Assembly (NCBI GenBank): GCA_948146395.1
Contig: OX411556.1
Span: 5,741,083-5,805,082, forward strand
DNA from: Fragum whitleyi
Taxonomy: Eukaryota; Mollusca; Bivalvia; Cardiida; Cardiidae
Direction: 5' to 3'
Length of the DNA: 64,000 nucleotides
In this document: piece after piece, positions 22,142-34,810 of the stretch
Layout: each line of letters opens with the position of its first letter
Position numbering within the stretch: the first letter of the stretch is position 1
Position numbers and translations under genes: made by a program
Notes under the pieces: generated by a model
Told to the model about the DNA's origin: nothing
The model's database searches: none
The model's input: only the letters and a program-made list of their open reading frames with translations

Positions 22142-24535
22142 CACACCCTAAGAACTGTTACAACGGACAAATACCTCTGCATGAAAACATGTTAAGGATT
22201 CGCAATGAAAACAGTCACGGTTTCTGTACTTACGGAAAACAAAAACGCTACGCCTTTCAAAATAATGTCTTTTATCCATCGAATTTAAAAAAGACAAGTG
22301 TAGATTTTACAGTCTGATACTCCGCATTATCATTTACTTTCTTATCTTATCCTGCAAATAACTAGAACTTTGAAGATTAAAGGGAAATTAGAAGTAATGT
22401 GTGTCATTTTTCAAAGAAAATGCATTTAAAGCTTTTAGATTGCGTTTCATATTGGAAATTCATGCAATCTCAAACAATAATATCAATTGAAATAATTGGT
22501 AATATTTTCCTCCCTATAATCACAACTGAAAATAAAAAAATCGAAAAAATAAAATATAATATATGTTACGGTGCATGACAGAGAGTGTTACAGTATAGTA
22601 ACTACATCACTAATATAGGTTACAGATTCTTATGGAAAACATTTCTTATGTTTTCTTTAATTGAATGGGATTCATTAGCTACTCTAACCATGATTTCCTG
22701 TCTGTCCGTATGTCTATCCGTCCGCCCGTCTGTTAACTTACACTTATTTTCCCAAAAGAGTCCACAATCTCTATCTGATTTACATCAAATTTTCACATAA
22801 TGATTACACCAACATCAGAATATTTTTGTTCGAAATTAGTTCGAAAAACATCAAAGGAAAATGGAATTTAAGGAATTTTGATTACAATATACTTGTTGTA
22901 GCATTAGAGTCAGGGCGGTGAAGTATTAATGCAAAAAGGGCCTTATGATAATTGGTGAATTATCCCAACCCTTGAACTCAAATTTAAGAATTGGTTTAAT
23001 ATCTAGTACAAGAAGTTCAAGAACTAGTTAAAGAACTGGTTCAAGAGCTAGTTCGACTGTTCTTAAATTGCCATTCAAGTTCTAGAACCAGTTCTTGAAC
23101 TTTTTCGCAGGGAAGAATGCATAAGAGCATCCCAGGCTCTCGTGGACGTCCTGTGATTTCGAAAAACTTAAAAACTAAAAACTATAATCATCCAGTAATT
23201 CGGCGGGTCTATCCTCTCAGATCAGAGCACGACTAGCTGTTTTGATCTTTTTATCGGAGATAGTTCAGAAGGTTTGATTGGCTTTTCATATAGACCGATT
23301 AAAGGTTCTTTTCCCTGCAATTCTCGTATTTACTTCAATGCAAATTAGTGTCCATTTTCAATAAAAATGCAAAACAAGACCTTTTTGTGCTTAAATTTGT
23401 ATTTTTAGATAATTTCACCTCAGGGTTTTATTTTCCTTAGAATTTCAAAAGCAACTTTAACAACACACTTGGCTGATGCCATTTGTAAACATATCTAGTT
23501 ATAAATTAAGCGCCAAGGCCCCATTTATAACATTTAAAAAAAAACAAATGTAGATTTATTTGAACAAAAGTTTCATATTTGAGAAAGACTGAGCGAACAA
23601 TCGTAACAACATCATTTGTAGAAGAGATTTAAACCGATTATTCTGAGAATGTTCAATCCATTTGGATTTGGAGATTTTAAGCTTACGCTTTCTTGATCCC
23701 TTTCATTTAAAGCAGGTAAATGTTTTACGATGCTGATAAGACTACCATGGCATTCGTATTAATTAACATTTGCGAGTGCTTTCTTATCCCGAAAGTAAGA
23801 CAGATATAAATGAAAAGAAGGAAGGCATACTGTTTTTCATAAATTAAAATGGAGATCAGAGTGTTAGTTTTAGATATATCGCATTAAATGAAGTTTTGGG
23901 ACTTTTCTCCCATCTACCTCGTATTTCGCAGAAAAGACTAAGATATAAGATAACTCGGATTTTGTTGCGCTTTCTTTTTGTGTTTTTTTTTTTTGAAAAT
24001 CCTGGCGTCAAGAAAACTGGGATTTTTGTATGCAATACCAATGGCAGAGTTTGTAACACTGTAGCGAAGATACTGTAACATACCAAAAGAATTAGGCAGA
24101 GTTCGTAACATACGAATAAAATTGAAATAATGCATAAATTTCGAAACAGAAGACATTCTTTTTAGATAACTGGTATAATAGAGGAGGCTGAGGGGTTTCA
24201 ACACAAAAAAGAAAAAAAATATTTCAATATTTCTTTTTTCTGTTCCAAAGATCCAAAAAGAAGTAGACAAAACACTGTTTTTCGATCAAATTTCCCTCAA
24301 AAACTGTTTTTTACCGAAATATCAATATCAGAAATATTTCGATCAAGATTATTCATTATCCAAGGAATGGAATAGGAATATATGAAAAGTCTAACGTGTC
24401 TTCTGGTTGTAAAAACAATGTCGAAACCGACATGTATTCAAACGAATTAGCAGACGCCTAAGCAGTTTTCATTGCGAATCCTTAACATGTTTTCATGTAG
24501 AGGTATTTGTCCGTTGTAACAGTTCTTAGGGTGTG
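22142..24535 (+). mobile_element. 2.4-kb TIR element with 5-bp TSD (CACACCC family)
   Basis: Terminal inverted repeats of ~70 bp begin CACACCCTAAGAACTGTTAC at 22142 and are mirrored at 24535. The flanks TGATA (22137-22141) and TGATA (24536-24540) form a 5-bp target-site duplication. A second copy lies inverted at 38004-41563, also with a 5-bp duplication. There is no transposase ORF: the open frames at 23856-24270 are short and motif-free, so the copy is non-autonomous. Positions ~22975-23105 hold an array of imperfect CAAGAACTAGTT/AGTTCTAGAAC steps that also forms inverted pairs. A 5-bp TSD with CAC-initial ends is reminiscent of Transib, but the heptamer does not match the Transib consensus closely, so the superfamily is left open. 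Confidence 0.88.
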
Positions 24536-24970
24536 TGATAGTTCACGCCCTTTTCACCAAAGAAAGCAAAGGTAAGCAATGATATTCTACTGTATCTTGT
24601 ATATTTGGCTCTTAATTTAAAAATGAAAAAAGAACAAAATTTCACAATTAATTATTCTTAATTCGTTTTCTTCAATTTTGACATACAAACATACACATCT
24701 ATCACGCTATCTTCACTCAAAGATCAATCAAAGATTTCAATTGGGCCAGGGAAGCATTTATTTTTCGTATCAAGTTAACTTGGGGTGGGTGAATACGTAA
24801 GACTAAGGGGTAGGAGTAAGCCTAAACGCTAACGGCCAAGAACCTCAAATGCCGAAATAAGAAAGAGTATTAAACAATCAAACTATCAATCGTAGTTAAC
24901 ATAGCCTACCTTAAGAATTAAAAGCAAATGCGATGGATTTTCGCGTCGATCGCCGATCTCCACTTTATTT
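24536..24970. other. No gene recognised; probable LINE 3' UTR
   Basis: The sequence between the TIR element and the stop codon of the minus-strand LINE. It probably includes that LINE's 3' UTR, but I see no defined tail. Confidence 0.4.
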
Positions 24971-27807
24971 TCACGATTTCGTTGTTGTGAAGTTAAAAGC
25001 AAACATCAAGACAATGTCATCCTGATTACTTATCACAAGGTGAACGATAAGTTTAGCAGTTTCAATAAGGTCATCTCTTAAATCAGCATAAAGATGGCAA
25101 TGAAGGATAACATGAATTTCGTCCTCAATATTAAAACAGAATGGACACAAACGTTCAGCAATGGGTTACCTTTCGTACCGACCAGTTTCTATTTTTGAAG
25201 GTGCAACACCACATCTAAATTTTGAAAATGCAGCCCTGTGCCTCGTTGGTAAAATAACTTTGCATAGTCTTCAACACCAAAATAACTTTAAAGCAGTCTG
25301 CAAGTGCGTAATTTAATTGAACCATTACCTGTAATGCTAATTTCACGTTGTATAGATTGCATCTAATCTGTAACGAACCTTGATTTCATTTCGTTTTCGA
25401 CAATGATTGAGGGGTAATTTTTTGACAATGGCTCGTTTATGTTTAAGAAGTTTTTCAAATTACATATGCGTAACGTCTTTGAAATATGGAAAAAAACAGT
25501 CTTGGCAGGCAACGCCGACAACCGAGTAACACCATTGAGCCAGACGTTCATTAAGACGCGTATCATACATACAAGATCAATATAAACTAATGGATTTCCA
25601 CTGCCTTACAAACGGAGGAGTCCAACCAATATCCCCAAAAATTGCTGCATCAGGCGTATATTTTCCAATTCCAAGAAAGAAGCGCATAGCCCGAATTTGG
25701 ACGGCATTTATGCAAGAAAATGACTTAAATTCCCAAATGGCTGCCCCATGAGATATTAATGGCCAGACTATTGTATAAAGGGAGTTAACTCTGATACAAG
25801 GCGAAACTGAGGCATATAAGGATTGTACTGCAGTAAGCATTTTGGACATTAATACCAAAGTTTAATATTTTATTCCATAATAAACTTCGATCGATTAAGC
25901 CTTTTTAAAATTGATAAAAGCGCAAAAATTCGTTAATTTTAACTTTTTTCGTGTATCAATTATACTTGTTATGGTAGATATATGGTCAACTGTGCTCCTC
26001 TGTTTACGAAAACCGTTTTGTTAATCCACGATTATATCATTATCTTCAGCCCATCAACTGACTCGCCTTTTCAAAATAAAACAATACATTTTATACATAG
26101 CGGAAGTGAGAGAAATACCCCTGTATGAAAGACGATTTCTGGTATCTAACTTAGAAGATTTTGGTATTAGGTTAATTATACATTTTCCCCGTTGTGAGGG
26201 AATATTAACATTATTAAAACGAACTTTAGATAGAGCATGTAAAAACAGAACGTTTGTGTCATTTTTAAGTGATTTAAGGGTTTTCCATCTAAACCACAGG
26301 CTTTTCGTGAACTTGCGACATCAACCGCTTCTTTAACCTCTGTTATAGTAAAAGGGGATTCAGTATTCGGAAAATCAAGAGATGTACTATTTGGAATTTC
26401 AGTGTTGTTAAAAAGACAAATAAAATCCGATTTCCATTCTACTAAAATAACAGTTATACAAGAAGAAGTACTACCATCTGTTAAAACAACTTCATTTGGA
26501 ATAAATATCTTTTTATTAGACTTTATTCCTATTTACCGATGGATTTCCAAAAATCATCTTGATCTGTTTTACAAGACTCCACCAGTTGATGTTGGCTTTT
26601 ATACCAATAACGAAATATCTTGGCTCTCTGTACTTCTCTGTCAAAATGTTTTCTTGTTTTGACAAATATGCTTTTGAGACTCAATTTCTCAGACCTAGAT
26701 TTCCTTTGCAACCACGCCCGTTCCGAATCAACTAGATCGGACCAGAGGTTAGACAAATTTTCATTCCACCAATTTTTACCTGGGCGATGTTTTACTATAT
26801 TTAGCAGAAACTATAGTTTTATAAGGTATATTATTATACATATTATCCTTCATGATAGTCCACCATGAGGTCTATACAGAGTCAATATCATGCTGGGTTT
26901 GAAATCCATGCTCTAATTTAATAATAGCAGAATTAACAAGCAACGATGTGGCTGGGTCACGTAAATATGACTCATTAAATGCGCTACGGTCAAATTTATC
27001 GAACGACGAATAACCCTCGGTGCTGTCACCGGTTTCAGGCGTCATAAGACAAAGTTGAGCGGCTATCTTGAATGTCAACATAGATTGATCTGGTATGCAC
27101 GAGGGAGTAAGATGCGCAAGGGTGTTACACTTATCTACAACATTACTTGTTATAAGACTAAAAACTCTGAAAAATTATCCAAACTGCCATGAATAATTAG
27201 ACAGCAATCAACAACAGCAGCTCCTTTCGTAGAAACTGATGTAAAATTGTTGATAACATTATTTCTGCCATTCAGCATACAAAAGTTCGTGTTGATTAGG
27301 AAATCATTTAGCATTTCGCCATACGGGTAAGTCTTATAGTTGACTATATCACGAGGTGGAACACAATCAACCCCGGCGATAAAGTCGTCCAGGTCACCCG
27401 TGCGGACATTAAAATAACCACAGATAAATATAAGACCCTGACTCTGGTATTGATGAACATCACACAATAAATTGTCGTAGAATGCGTTAATATCAAACGT
27501 CCTGAGGCGGAAGAAAGCATACACAATGTAGCAAAACATAGTTACTGGACTTGTGGGTCATTCTCAGCCACAGTATTCCTTCAACTGACTTACTCTAAAT
27601 AACGATGTCGAATTCATTGCACAACGTATGCTTTACCAAAAAGCCTACACCTCCAGTGCCGTGTCTTGCATTCTTATGTATATTCTGTCTGTTATGGCCA
27701 AACCATTTGTAATCCTCAACTGATAAGATATCAGTACTTTTTAAATGACTTTCAGTTATGCCTAAAATTTCAAAATTAAGAATTGAAATGCAGTTTTCTC
27801 TTAAAAT

Positions 27808-28577
27808 CGTCGGCTCCGTTCTATAAGGACGAATACGGGAAAGCCTACTTTTCAGGAGAAGGAAAAAACTTTATATCTTTTTACCTATAACAACTGGTAC
27901 AACCATTTTGGTCGAAAACATTTTAAATCGAATTACTTAATATATTATCTGTCGTCATGAATTTTAAATTTTGTCTCTATAATGAGTTATTTAAGAAAAA
28001 CAACAACAAAAATCGTCAAGTACGTCATTTTTTCACTTAATTTCTACGGCACAAAATGCCGTATAGACAAAAAAAGGCATAAAAGATAAATGCATAAAAA
28101 AATATAAAAAAATGAATAAATTTGATGATATGTAAGATATAGGACAAATCGCATGTAAAAAATTCTTTTCGGGTGCATACGAGACCCCGAAAGCCGTTGA
28201 GTGTGACGTTTCTCGAAAAGAAATGAAAAACGCATATAACATGTTTTATGTATGTAACTGAGACACGCGAATAATACGGCCCGGGTAAAGGTTGTGTTCT
28301 TTTTCAAACTAATCTTTTAAAATAAACTTTTATCATAAGGAAACATGAACAATTATCAAATATGTCAATACGTCATTTTCGAACTTCACTTTTCGACCAC
28401 TTCCGGTGCGAATATGACGTATCTTACAAGTCCATAGAGCTTTTTGGGGGGGATACGATTAGCTATCAGCTCCAGCATTTTCGCAAAAGACGCGGGAATA
28501 TCATATGTGTGCGAAAACGCAATAAAAGAAAAAAATGGAAATTGGCCCATACGTCCCTATATAGAACGGAGCCGACG
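27808..28577. mobile_element. 770-bp TIR element inside the LINE endonuclease
   Basis: Inverted ends CGTCGGCTCCGTTCTATA (left, plus strand) and the same on the opposite strand at the right, extended imperfectly to ~30 bp. Flanking AAT triplets (27805-27807, 28578-28580) form a 3-bp duplication. Removing the element with one AAT rejoins the LINE reading frame (minus strand ...SDSDNY + ILRENCIS...). The 3-bp TSD would suit PIF/Harbinger, but the ends alone do not prove it. No transposase ORF is present: 28033-28307 minus and 28362-28658 plus have no motif. Confidence 0.8.
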
Positions 28578-29115
28578 AATTATAGTTATCCGAGTCACTG
28601 TTTGAAGACTAGCCTCTCACATTCCAAAATCCGACACTTAACTTATGATTATAAGTAGACCGTGAACTACCTCGGTTCTGACCCCCGTTAAAGTTCCCCC
28701 CACGACCACAATTATTGCCACGACTACGGCTATTACCACAACCCCCTCCATGACTGCCGCCAAAAGATGGCCCTTTTCTAGACTCGGAATTATAGTCTGT
28801 GTCTCTATCACTATACATATTATGAGAATCGTTCCGGTTGGAGCGATTACCATTAGAGTCTCTAGAAGAAGGGAAACTTTTGGACCACAAGATTGATTAT
28901 TTGACTGACGTTTGACGACTCTAGATCCACGAACAGTTAAATCATGATTCTTTACTACACTTAAAATTGTCCGAAAGTTGTTCGCACGAACACGATAAAC
29001 TTGTAGTTGGTCATGTTCTATGTATAACTTAGAGTATTGCTGGTGTGATTTCAGCATGGCTTTTGAGGTCATGATGGTGGATTTAACATCACGGGAGTTC
29101 AATTTCACGACAATA

Positions 29116-30124
29116 CGAGGGAAGGTCCAGAAGTTCGTAAAATGGGCTAATAACTTTCGCATTTCTGGCTTGTTCAGTATAAATTTTGGTGAATGTGCAA
29201 TTTAGTAACTGCGGAGTTCATAAATAGTATTATTTTTGCAGAATTATCTTTAGCGACCTACGAATGCGTTACCATAGTAACACGTGTATGCTAAGGCGGG
29301 GGAGCGTGAAAAAATATTGAAAATCTGTTAAATAAATCCAGTTTTCTGTAAGTTTTCTGAAACTGTAGTTGAAAATTATTGGCTAGATCAAATAAGATTT
29401 TAATAGATAATTATTGGTTATATTTAAAATCTTGTTGGGAGACTTTTACGGACACAGAATATCATAATAACACAGACTATTCGAGAAAAAATTACAGGAC
29501 GTCAAAACCAAAATATGGATGTCGTTTATTTTTCGATTTTTTTTCTCGTGATCTATGTTATTCACCAAACCCAAACATTTCAGATGTTTTAGAAAAATGA
29601 CAAAAAATGTGCAGAAGGGAATTTTTCGTAAAGCTATTTTGGATATTAAAAGAGGGCCAGGCTTCCTAGAAGGATTTAGAATGATGCAAGTGAGTTTGAA
29701 CGAACAAACTTATCCCAAACGATTCTCATTATTTTCCAAAATAAAGGCCCTGTATCTGGATCTCAATTTACTAGAAATACCATGCATACAGAAATTGTAA
29801 ACTAATTTGGTTCCAAATGTTATGTGGATAATTTCTGCAAGTTGGCTTTTCAGGCACAGAAAGAAATTAGAAAGAGTTAGCAGAGGGAGGCTATGTAGAA
29901 GAGTGTTAATAATAACGTCGCATTTGACGTTCTTGCCCCCTGCCTACATGCAGGGTCTCTGTCTTGATTAATGCCCTTTACAGCCGCTATTGAATGTAAG
30001 CATATACAAATTTTCATGTTTATCACACAGATGATGTATTAAAAGACTGTATAATTTTTATTTTGATAGTAAGCTTTTCTGTAGATTTATAACCTCATTA
30101 TACGAACTTTTGGATCAACCCTCG
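29116..30124. mobile_element. mariner-like element inside LINE ORF1
   Basis: The inverted ends are CGAGGGAAGGTCCAGAAGTT on the left and CGAGGGTTGATCCAAAAGTT on the right (read inward), ~28 bp each, with TA on both sides (29114-29115, 30125-30126). TA duplication and a CGAGG...AAGT terminus are typical of the mariner branch of Tc1/mariner. Excision with one TA restores the LINE frame (…KPGV-I-VVKLNS…). The 1009-bp interior shows no intact transposase or DDD/DDE signature, so it is non-autonomous or heavily decayed. Confidence 0.85.
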
Positions 30125-30529
30125 TAACACCTGGTTTGGAAGTATCCTTGGACACCTTACGCTCCGCACTATAACAATTAACGTCCGGGATTTTTAGACC
30201 ATCTTTAATCAGTTTATTTACTTTACTGACAGTGTCTTCACAAGCTGTTTCTGGCAGATTTCTTACAATGTGGTTCAATTTTCTATCACCTTGCACCTCT
30301 GTATTATCATGTGCTTTAGCAAGTGACTCTATTATAGCATTAAATGGAGTCCTGAGCGAGCACTGACCAAATATTGCTGACTATTTTCAAATTATACCCC
30401 GCTTTACACGCAGGTATACGGGTAAAGCGGGATATGACTTGAACCGGTTTGTCATCCTGAATGCAGGGCTGGATTCAAGCAGAAAAAACAAAAAACAACA
30501 GGCCCCGATAGGGCGAGAAATAAGTTGGC

Positions 30530-31985
30530 CCCCAGTATAGACCATTCGAGTTCCTCGATAGTCCATATTAGTATCATAGCACCCCTGTAATATGTATAAT
30601 ATTCAACTTGGTTATTTGACACACGCGACGTAAGTGATATTACAAATGTCGCATAGTTCTGAGTTGGAGTTTCAAAAAGGATATACAGATTGATGCAGAC
30701 AAGTTCTTGCAAGGACTCATCACTGCTCCATCCCCAACGGTTACCTTCCTTTATTGTAGTAGAGGTACAGTATATACATGTACATAGGTTCGATCTCAAC
30801 TCTTCCAAATGTCAAAATGTCTTATAGAATAGAATTGTTATGAAATAGCGCGATTTGCATAACCATGAAATCTATTGAAAAGTCAGATATGGTAAGTCTT
30901 TTTTTATTGCATGTCATATGGATTATTTACAGGGAATTAACAGTGGCCAACCATATTGGAGTCAATAAAACATCTGACACAAGAATACTGTAGCGTTCAA
31001 TGTCTCTAAACCTTGTAAAAAAGCTTAAGTCTAGGTGAAGATACAATCTTTAAGAATAAACCCGAAAATTGTCGTATTTTAGGAATAATCCCATATTCCC
31101 CTTCCGTTAGTGTACCCTATGTGCAGACTATTAGATAAACGCCAACCCGCTTTTATTCTTTCATTGGAATTGTCATTGAAAGTCACCATATGTTTTTCGT
31201 TTGTTTGTGTTTTTTTTCTTTTTTGTATCAAAGGGCCTCCAGCTCGGGGCGCGTCTTTTTTTCCAGCCGGAATAAGTTTAACTCTAGCTATCAAAAATGT
31301 AAAACTACATAGTATTACTACTCATATTATACGTGCTTGTACAAATGTGCATAGCTATATAACAATATAAATCACGATTATAAAATAACGATTATTCAGT
31401 ACGCATAGTATTTATCTACTTAATCACGTCAGCAACCAAGAAGGAAAGAAAATTATCATCCGAGGAAATACGAGTCGTGTCGATTTCAAAAGTTTACATT
31501 ATGGGTAAACTACCATAAGTTCTTGGACGTCGAGTAAGGGAATTAGATTCAGAGAATTCGCCTGTAGATGGACGAACGTCAGAACGCCGACTGACATATG
31601 TAACCTCGCCTACATTCTTTAACCTCGGAACTACAACTTGAAAACAGCTGTAGATACGAGGATTTAGAATTAAATCGACGATAAGCCATAACGATACATC
31701 AATTACCGTATACTTATCGCGATAATCTAAATTGTCTTTTCTGTGTTTGTCTTCAGAAACGATAGTAACTCCAGATCTAAATGACCCATAGACACGTGAC
31801 TAGTGGGTATTTCAGTCATACTGATTGCGGTCAATTAAGTGTTTGATTCGTTATTTATTCGGATTTCACTCGGCCAAAGTCGGTATCAGATGTTGCTTAC
31901 ATGTGACGAACACGTATTTTAAGAAATACCGCTATAGCGCGGTTATATTGACCCGATTCTGATTCCTGCTATTTAGATGAATACA
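30530..31985. repeat. Dispersed ~1.5-kb repeat, copy B (partner 19990-21990)
   Basis: Aligns end to end with copy A but lacks its minisatellite and hammerhead block. Overlapping ORFs at 31079-31294 (minus) and 31110-31370 (plus) are antisense to each other, not preserved in copy A, and without motif. A fragment of the same family at 7179-7440 carries a LINE-like tail, so part of this repeat may be retroposon-derived. Confidence 0.85.
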
Positions 31986-32572
31986 AATTTGATTATTCCT
32001 ACTCGGCTTTCACGTGCTTTCATAGGAATGAAGTAAAAACAGTATTGGATGTAATATATACTTAAGGACAAAAGTTCTGTCCGATTTTGTTCAATAAAGC
32101 TTTTACTTCCAAAGATAAGGTCTTAAAACTATTGCTGAGCAATATCGGCCCTATCTTCAAACCTAAGGGGCTGTGTTCACCGGCACTGGATCACAAATGA
32201 CGTTATTGACGTTTTAGTTTTTTTCAAGCTACATATGACATATGACATAGCAAAGTCAAATTTTGAATGAGAGCCTTTCTGCATTGATGATCCAATAGGA
32301 AAACACTGAAAAGTTGGTAGGAAATCGCTTGCCTTTCAGAAACGTCATTTTCAATTTTGAAAACGTATGTGTGTTTTGCGGTTTTGTTGTTGAATTTGGA
32401 AATAAAGACGTTTGTGTCATTTCTAAATAAACGAATCACGCATTTAACTAATAAGGCGTTGTTTATGAATGGCAATGTCTTTCTGAATTTCAAAGCTCAT
32501 CTAGCCGCGTTTTTAATGGCGTTAGTCAGAAAAGTTGAAACAACGTTTTGTTGACCCCTTTCATTTTTTTAA
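31986..32572. other. No gene recognised
   Basis: Sequence between repeat B and the segmental duplication. Overlapping plus and minus open frames (32224-32554) are mutually antisense and motif-free. Confidence 0.5.
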
Positions 32573-33308
32573 GGAAAATGTATGCGCGATGACATTAAGA
32601 TGGGTGCTGTGTACAAGTTTTGTAATTTTTGTTCATGAAATTTTGCCAACGCTTGGATCAGACAGAGTCGTAATTAGACAACTTTACGTCCTTGTTAATC
32701 CGACGTTTTATTCAAAGACCGCAGATCAAAGTTTTACAAAACCAACGTAGATTGGAAGGTTTAACCGTCTACTTTACAATAATGAAACATTCACTCATGT
32801 TCTATTCATCATCAAATAGGTTTTGCCTCATCTGCATATTCGTGAGACCGGACAAGACCTTTGTTCATTAGTATATATTTTGTTAATTGATAAAATATGT
32901 CGGAAATTGTTATTTAAGCATTTTTTCCACATAGGTCAAATTCGGGTCAAATAAACAAAGGTATACGATTGACATAAACCCTTCATTTGACAACGATTGA
33001 GCAAACAAGTTCTTTAGTTCAAATACAACTTAGCTTCGTGCCTTATGGTTCTGCTTTATTGACATTTTTTCTGAGCAAAGAATAAACAACACATTGCTCC
33101 TCTCCATCCAGGTGTATAAATAGATTCCTGTGAGAGTCGTTAGGCAAAGTACTGTGGCAGCTGAAGACGGCATGTGTAAACAAACGACCTGCAAGACAGT
33201 AAACGGGGGTTAAAGCGTAATTTAGTGCGAATTTGTATATATAGTGAAAACAAGACAAGTTTGAAACCAAACTTATACTATTTAAAGTAACTTTTTAAGG
33301 CGTGTATT

Positions 33309-33449
33309 AAGGTAGTTACGTTTCGGGAGAGATTAACTTTAACAGTGTTAACCGAGGTTTTCTAATGTTTGCATTAGAAAACATCGGTTAACATTGTGAA
33401 AGAACATGTGGTCCGAAATGATGCGGAACAAGTACTGGCCCACCACCTT
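33309..33449. mobile_element. GGTAGTGGACCCGT-family MITE (copy in E)
   Basis: Near-palindromic. Arms AACAGTGTTAACCGAGGTTT and its partner (ACATCGGTTAACATTGT) flank TTCTAATGTTTGCATTAGAA. The outer GGGCCCGTAATA block present in the F counterpart (41662-41820) is deleted here. Confidence 0.75.
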
Positions 33450-33975
33450 CCACCAGCAAAATTTCAGTTTTATAAAGGAACGAGAATAATCCAACGAGTT
33501 GCCTCAGGCAGCAAATTCCGACATGACTCAGCCTGTGCAACCCTCAGAGATGGACCACGCTCGATGCAGGTAGTAACATTGAGAAATTAACAGTCACTCC
33601 GATCAAATCCATCCTTATTCACTCATCCAACGCCCCATTCAATCATTCATTCAAAACACTCTCTCAGACCACGCTAAACGCTCTGAAGCCATGTAAATAA
33701 GATCATTCAACTACATTAAAAATCGCTCGTAAAAATCCATGATTCACCGACTTTCTTGTTCTGTAAACCTAAAAAAGTTCGCGGCTAGAAATGTTCGCGT
33801 TTTCGTTATATCAGGCTTTTTCGCTGCGATTTCAAATTCGCGGACTGTTACTACCGGCGAATTATAACACGCTGCGGAAAATTTGCATATATAAGCCCCC
33901 TTAATATTTGGAAGCGTCCGGTTGGTTCGTGAAGACGTCAAAGCTATTTATAAAATTTTCACTTTTATTTTATTG

Positions 33976-34157
33976 TAGGGAGGGCATAAATATCGCTAAT
34001 TTCGTCCAATTTGGATGAAATTAATTAGCGATATATGATGACAATCCCTTAGATTCCACTCAAAACTCGCTCCACCCACTCGTTCAATTTTATTCGTTTG
34101 TCATTCCAAAATCATTCCTCAAGATTAATGTCAATTTCACGATCATGTTGTTAACTG
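33976..34157 (-). mobile_element. CAGTTAAC-family half copy (E)
   Basis: Keeps the hairpin (ATATCGCTAATTTCGTCC / GGATGAAATTAATTAGCGAT) and the TIR end CACGATCATGTTGTTAACTG before TA. The other arm is missing. The same truncated copy is at 47575-47756 in F, so it predates the duplication. Confidence 0.8.
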
Positions 34158-34479
34158 TACTTTACGCACTCTCCAGATGGTAACATTTCGCTTAACGAGT
34201 CTCATTATTTCCATCTTGGAGTCTTTTATTACTTTCGTCTCCGGAAAGGTATTGAGCTAAATTTAATGGCACCCTGTCTTAATGAGGGTTGATTTATTGA
34301 CAATACGCATTTCATTTGAAATTTATTGCACAAATAACTTCAGAAATCTGGAAAAAGCTGGCATGAATCAAATGGAAATTGAATTTATCTTTATTTAGTC
34401 ATTTGTTGTTTTTTTTACAAATAAAGTTTGTCTTCTCGGGATATACATATATACATGTTCTATGTAAACAAAATTAGTC

Positions 34480-34670
34480 CATTATATGTGTACAAAAGTA
34501 TTTCATTTTATGTATACAAAAGAATTCCATACAAAAGTATTCCATTTTATGAATACAAAAGTATTCCATTTTATGAATACAAAAATCCAATCTATTTTAT
34601 GTACAAAAAAAGTATTTCTTTTGATGTATAAAAAGGTATTCCATTTTAGGTATACCAGTGTATTCCACTG
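34480..34670 (+). repeat. ~23-bp tandem repeat (TACAAAAGTATTCCATTTTA)
   Basis: Six to seven imperfect units of TACAAAAGTATTCCATTTTA plus TG. The F counterpart (~48085-48255) has fewer, more diverged units. The open frames through it (34428-34631, 34486-34737, 47978-48209) are repeat artefacts. Confidence 0.8.
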
Positions 34671-34744
34671 TAAGGAAGGGACAGAGTGTATAGAAATGAC
34701 ACGAAGTGTGTTTTTGCATTTTATTGAAATTCATTAGGAAACTT

Positions 34745-34810
34745 CAGTTAACACTGTACAAGTTCAATACTTCCGAAACGTTGCGGAACTATTACGGGTC
34801 CACTACCTTA
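34745..34810. mobile_element. Half copy of the GGTAGTGGACCCGT MITE (E)
   Basis: CAGTTAACACTGTACAAGTT ... CTTCCGAAACGTTGCGGAAC ... GGGTCCACTACCTT is one arm of the family. The F counterpart is at 48325-48394. Confidence 0.65.

Larger units (their letters stand above)
24971..30390 (-). pseudogene. APE-type LINE, decayed and interrupted twice
   Basis: Read on the minus strand, the pieces follow LINE order. An ORF1-like part comes first: NHIVRNLPETACEDTVSKVN near 30270 down to ~30126, then a YSKLYIEHDQLQVYRV region at ~29040. A Gly/Arg/Ser-rich stretch follows (28650-28830), then the endonuclease start GFWNVRG (~28620). The rest of the EEP endonuclease is at 27860-27150 (GITESHL; FICGYFNVRTGDLDDF; KGAAVVDCCL). 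A linker region is at 26756-26529. A degraded reverse transcriptase ends IDRSLLWNKILNFGI (~25880). The C-terminus follows (GKYTPDAAIFGDIGW; LCPFC...HVILHCHLY), with its stop at 24971. The GDFN motif reads GYFN. Several stops and frameshifts are present. The segment that should carry YADD is deleted: SPCIRVN runs straight into the IVWPLISHGAAIW region. DNA transposons interrupt it at 27808-28577 and 29116-30124. Fully dead. Confidence 0.85.

Noticed and set aside
29379..29800. ORFs inside the mariner-like element as transposase
   Set aside because: No D,D34D signature or helix-turn-helix; short and out of frame with each other.
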